From Nitrospinota bacterium (GTDB taxonomy: Bacteria; UBA8248): a stretch of DNA of 6,193 bases. The DNA is taken from the NCBI GenBank assembly GCA_011523725.1, contig WTGD01000291.1:1-6193 (forward strand), given 5' to 3'. Made by a program: the position numbers and the translations under genes. The notes below the pieces were generated by a model, which did not search any database, was not told the origin of the DNA, and saw nothing but the letters and a program-made list of their open reading frames with translations. Shown here piece after piece: positions 5,372 to 6,193 of the stretch (position 1 is its first letter; each line of letters starts with the position of its first letter).

Positions 5372-6193
5372 TCATGCGCCCAGAATCTTCTCGGCCGCAC
5401 TGTAGGGGTCCACTCTTCGCGCGGCGATGGCGTCCAGGAGCTCATCCAGCTCCTGCCCGCCTCTCACGCCGTCTCCCAGGCGCTCTACGGCGAGTTCTTT
5501 CATCACCTCCGCGAGCGTGATTCGGGCGCGCTCTCGTCCTAGGCGTCCGGCCTCATCAGGATGTTCCTGCAAGAAAGCCATGCGCGCCTCGATCTGCGCG
5601 GCCAATTCCTCCGTTCCCTCGCCCGTGAGCGCTTCCGTCTTCAGGACGGGGGGTCTCCATGCGTTCGCATCGCCGGGATGAGACTTGAAATCCAGCATTT
5701 CCTCGATTTCCTTCACTGCCCGGTCCGCGCCGTCCCGCTTCGCCTTGTTCACGACGAAAATATCGCCGATCTCCAGAATTCCCGCCTTCGCCGCCTGTAT
5801 GTGATCTCCTCCGCCGGGCGTCTGGAGCAACACGACCACGTCCGCGCACTGCATGATGTTCACCTCGCCCTGCCCCACGCCCACGGTCTCGATGATCACG
5901 ACGTCCCAACCCATGGCGTCCATGACGCAGAGCGCCTCTCCCGTCGCGCGGGCGAGTCCGCCCAGATGGCCGCGCGTGGCCATGCTGCGGATGAAGACTT
6001 TCGGATCCGTATTGTGCCTGCCCATCCGGATGCGATCGCCCAGAATGGCGCCGCCCGTGAACGGACTCGTCGGGTCAACGGCAATGATGCACACTCTTTT
6101 GTCCTGTGCGCGATAATGGGCGATCAGTTGATCGGAAAGCGTGCTCTTGCCCGCGCCGGGGGGACCCGTGATGCCGATGACCAGGCTTTTTCC
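5372..6193 (-). CDS. meaB: MeaB/ArgK-family G3E GTPase (methylmalonyl-CoA mutase chaperone), N-terminus cut by window edge
   Basis: P-loop GTPase that protects and reloads adenosylcobalamin-dependent methylmalonyl-CoA mutase or related mutases. The window shows 273 residues of what is usually a protein of roughly 310-330, so the N-terminus lies off the right edge. Numbering the visible fragment from the edge: Walker A GPPGAGKST at 10-18, DPTSPFTGGAILGDRIRM at 40-57, RGHLGGLARAT near 74-84, switch II ETVGVGQ at 102-108, PGGGDHIQAAKAG at 126-138, and a C-terminal helical dimerisation region ending DPYSAAEKILGA. The GTG at 6094 is internal, since it would remove the P-loop. One oddity: the guanine-specificity motif reads NKAK (149-152) rather than NKxD. 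The gene leads an operon with cutA. A mutase gene may lie further right, upstream on this strand, but is not visible. Confidence 0.94.
   Translation of the reverse strand, partial: GKSLVIGITGPPGAGKSTLSDQLIAHYRAQDKRVCIIAVDPTSPFTGGAILGDRIRMGRHNTDPKVFIRSMATRGHLGGLARATGEALCVMDAMGWDVVIIETVGVGQGEVNIMQCADVVVLLQTPGGGDHIQAAKAGILEIGDIFVVNKAKRDGADRAVKEIEEMLDFKSHPGDANAWRPPVLKTEALTGEGTEELAAQIEARMAFLQEHPDEAGRLGRERARITLAEVMKELAVERLGDGVRGGQELDELLDAIAARRVDPYSAAEKILGA

Noticed and set aside
5362..5445. N-terminal extension of CutA (28 residues before Met at 5361)
   Set aside because: It overlaps the end of meaB, does not look like CutA sequence, and the internal ATG has an excellent AGGAG site.

Overview
The window looks like an ordinary chromosomal stretch from a free-living, moderately GC-rich bacterium, probably uncultured. 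Coding density is high, spacing is short and third codon positions favour G/C. The gene families (a xanthine oxidase/CO dehydrogenase-type iron-sulfur subunit, CoxD- and CoxE-like maturation factors, a GlnA2-like ligase, CutA and MeaB) occur in Proteobacteria-like lineages, Tectomicrobia/Nitrospinota-type bacteria and Actinobacteria, so I cannot name a phylum from the sequence alone. No mobile element, CRISPR array, tRNA or rRNA is visible.

Left part (1-2773, + strand) is a tight three-gene block. It holds the 2Fe-2S small subunit of a molybdenum hydroxylase (its start lies at or just beyond the left edge), a MoxR/CoxD-type AAA+ ATPase, and a CoxE-like von Willebrand factor A protein with a long acidic linker. 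The ATPase and VWA protein probably act together as a chaperone pair that matures the hydroxylase. The large catalytic and FAD subunits are not in the window and may lie just upstream.

Middle part (2774-4985, + strand) holds an orphan OmpR/PhoB-family regulator with a degraded receiver pocket, then a 122-base gap, then a class I-alpha glutamine synthetase-family ligase. The gap carries a direct repeat with the 11-bp period used by OmpR-family DNA binders. The arrangement recalls actinobacterial GlnR, an atypical OmpR-type regulator that controls glnA. This is the most interesting part of the window, although the regulatory link is inference.

Right part (4986-6193, - strand) converges on the ligase gene. 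It is an operon of meaB (a G3E-family GTPase cut by the right edge) followed 10 bases later by cutA. The cutA ribosome binding site overlaps the meaB stop codon. A small hairpin between ligase gene and cutA may serve as a terminator. The visible MeaB fragment carries an unusual NKAK in place of the guanine-specifying NKxD motif.
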